From positions 1-6,618 of the forward strand of contig CABVCJ010000090.1 of the NCBI GenBank assembly GCA_902496845.1: 6,618 nt of DNA, read 5' to 3'. Made by a program: the position numbers and the translations under genes. Under the pieces are notes generated by a model, which was given only the letters and a program-made list of their open reading frames with translations, was not told the DNA's origin and did not search any database. Each line of letters opens with the position of its first letter. Within the stretch, counting starts at the first letter, position 1. Source of the DNA: an uncultured Collinsella sp. GTDB taxonomy: Bacteria > Actinomycetota > Coriobacteriia > Coriobacteriales > Coriobacteriaceae. Positions 6,368 to 6,618 of this stretch are shown here, in pieces.

Positions 6368-6387
6368 GAAATGGATCCAAAAAGCTC

Positions 6388-6406
6388 TTTTCAAAATTCT
6401 TGAAAA
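6388..6406. repeat. AT-rich palindrome between aminotransferase and tRNA genes
   Basis: TTTTCAA-AATTC-TTGAAAA is a perfect 7-bp inverted repeat with a 5-base spacer, in a locally AT-rich stretch. It lies just upstream of the tRNA promoter and in the likely promoter region of the divergent aminotransferase, for which I could not find convincing -35/-10 boxes. It could be a regulator-binding site or an upstream promoter element for the tRNAs. Confidence 0.4.
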
Positions 6407-6413
6407 TTGGGGC

Positions 6414-6442
6414 TTGCATCGCATGGCGTTCCTTGCAATAAT
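6414..6442 (+). promoter_or_regulatory. Putative promoter of the tRNA cluster
   Basis: TTGCAT (6414-6419) and AATAAT (6437-6442, 5 of 6 matches to TATAAT) are 17 bases apart, with an AT-rich segment just upstream. The predicted start is near 6449, about 20 bases before the tRNA-His gene. The -35 matches only in its TTG. Confidence 0.5.
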
Positions 6443-6469
6443 AGTCGAGCGCGAAGCGCACAGGACACG

Positions 6470-6546
6470 GTGGGTGTAGCTCAGTTGGCTAGAGCGACGG
6501 GTTGTGGTCCCGTAGGTCGAGGGTTCGAGTCCCTTTACCCACCCCA
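6470..6546 (+). tRNA. tRNA-His (anticodon GTG)
   Basis: A full cloverleaf can be drawn. The acceptor stem is GTGGGTG/TACCCAC, the D stem GCTC/GAGC, the anticodon stem ACGGG/CCCGT with loop TTGTGGT (anticodon GTG at 6504-6506), and the T stem GAGGG/CCCTT with loop TTCGAGT. The discriminator is C (6543), and the base before the gene, 6469, is G, giving the G-1:C73 pair that marks histidine tRNAs. The CCA end (6544-6546) is encoded. Confidence 0.97.
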
Positions 6547-6568
6547 GTTCTTGCTTCGTGTTGATATC

Positions 6569-6618
6569 GGGTCGTTAGCTCAGTTGGTAGAGCAGGGGAC
6601 TCTTAATCCCAAGGTCCA
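6569..6618 (+). tRNA. tRNA-Lys (anticodon CTT), cut by the window end
   Basis: The 5' half is visible: acceptor strand GGGTCGT (6569-6575), D arm GCTC/GAGC, and anticodon loop CTCTTAA with anticodon CTT at 6602-6604, which reads AAG. The 5' part closely resembles E. coli tRNA-Lys. The anticodon stem GGGGA/TCCCA leaves a G27-A43 mismatch at its top. The T arm and 3' acceptor strand are outside the window. It lies 22 bases after tRNA-His, so the two are probably one transcript. Confidence 0.92.

Noticed and set aside
6470..6618. tRNA genes as an integration site for a mobile element
   Set aside because: There is no integrase gene and no repeated tRNA 3' end in the window.

Overview
The window is high-GC bacterial chromosome with a core-gene character. 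The best guess is a gut actinobacterium of class Coriobacteriia, of the Collinsella type. This rests on the G/C-rich third codon positions, a Rho factor with the long charged, Ala-rich N-terminal extension seen in Actinobacteria, and the general style of the proteins. It is an inference from composition and family features, not a database match. I see no phage, transposon, CRISPR or defence genes.

Layout. From 1 to 1752 (+) lies the 3' part of rho, whose start is before the window, closed by a strong intrinsic terminator at 1794-1824. From 1825 to 2067 is an intergenic region with one good and one weak sigma-70-like promoter. From 2068 to 3976 (+) is a two-gene unit: an unrecognised Ala-rich protein anchored by an N-terminal membrane hairpin, then 7 bases later a VanZ-family membrane protein. 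That unit ends in a 15-bp perfect hairpin that contains the vanZ-like stop codon and also faces the converging gene. On the minus strand are two separately terminated metabolic genes: a ROK-family sugar kinase, most like fructokinases (4091-4981), and a class I/II PLP aminotransferase of the kynurenine/methionine/glutamine type (5123-6304). Between them lie the aminotransferase terminator and a kinase promoter overlapped by an inverted repeat. The 165-base gap from 6305 to 6469 holds a nested inverted repeat in the aminotransferase leader, an AT-rich palindrome, and a promoter for a plus-strand tRNA cluster: tRNA-His(GTG), then tRNA-Lys(CTT), which is cut by the window end.

How the parts relate. 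The genes do not form one pathway. Rho and the tRNAs are housekeeping. The kinase and aminotransferase are metabolic neighbours that share a strand but have a terminator between them. The membrane protein and VanZ-like protein are the only pair whose spacing suggests a shared job, and that pair is the least understood part of the window. I found no convincing evidence of a wholly new system. The items most worth a second look are the altered RNA-binding motif in Rho, the membrane-hairpin protein paired with VanZ, and the regulatory palindromes upstream of the two minus-strand genes.
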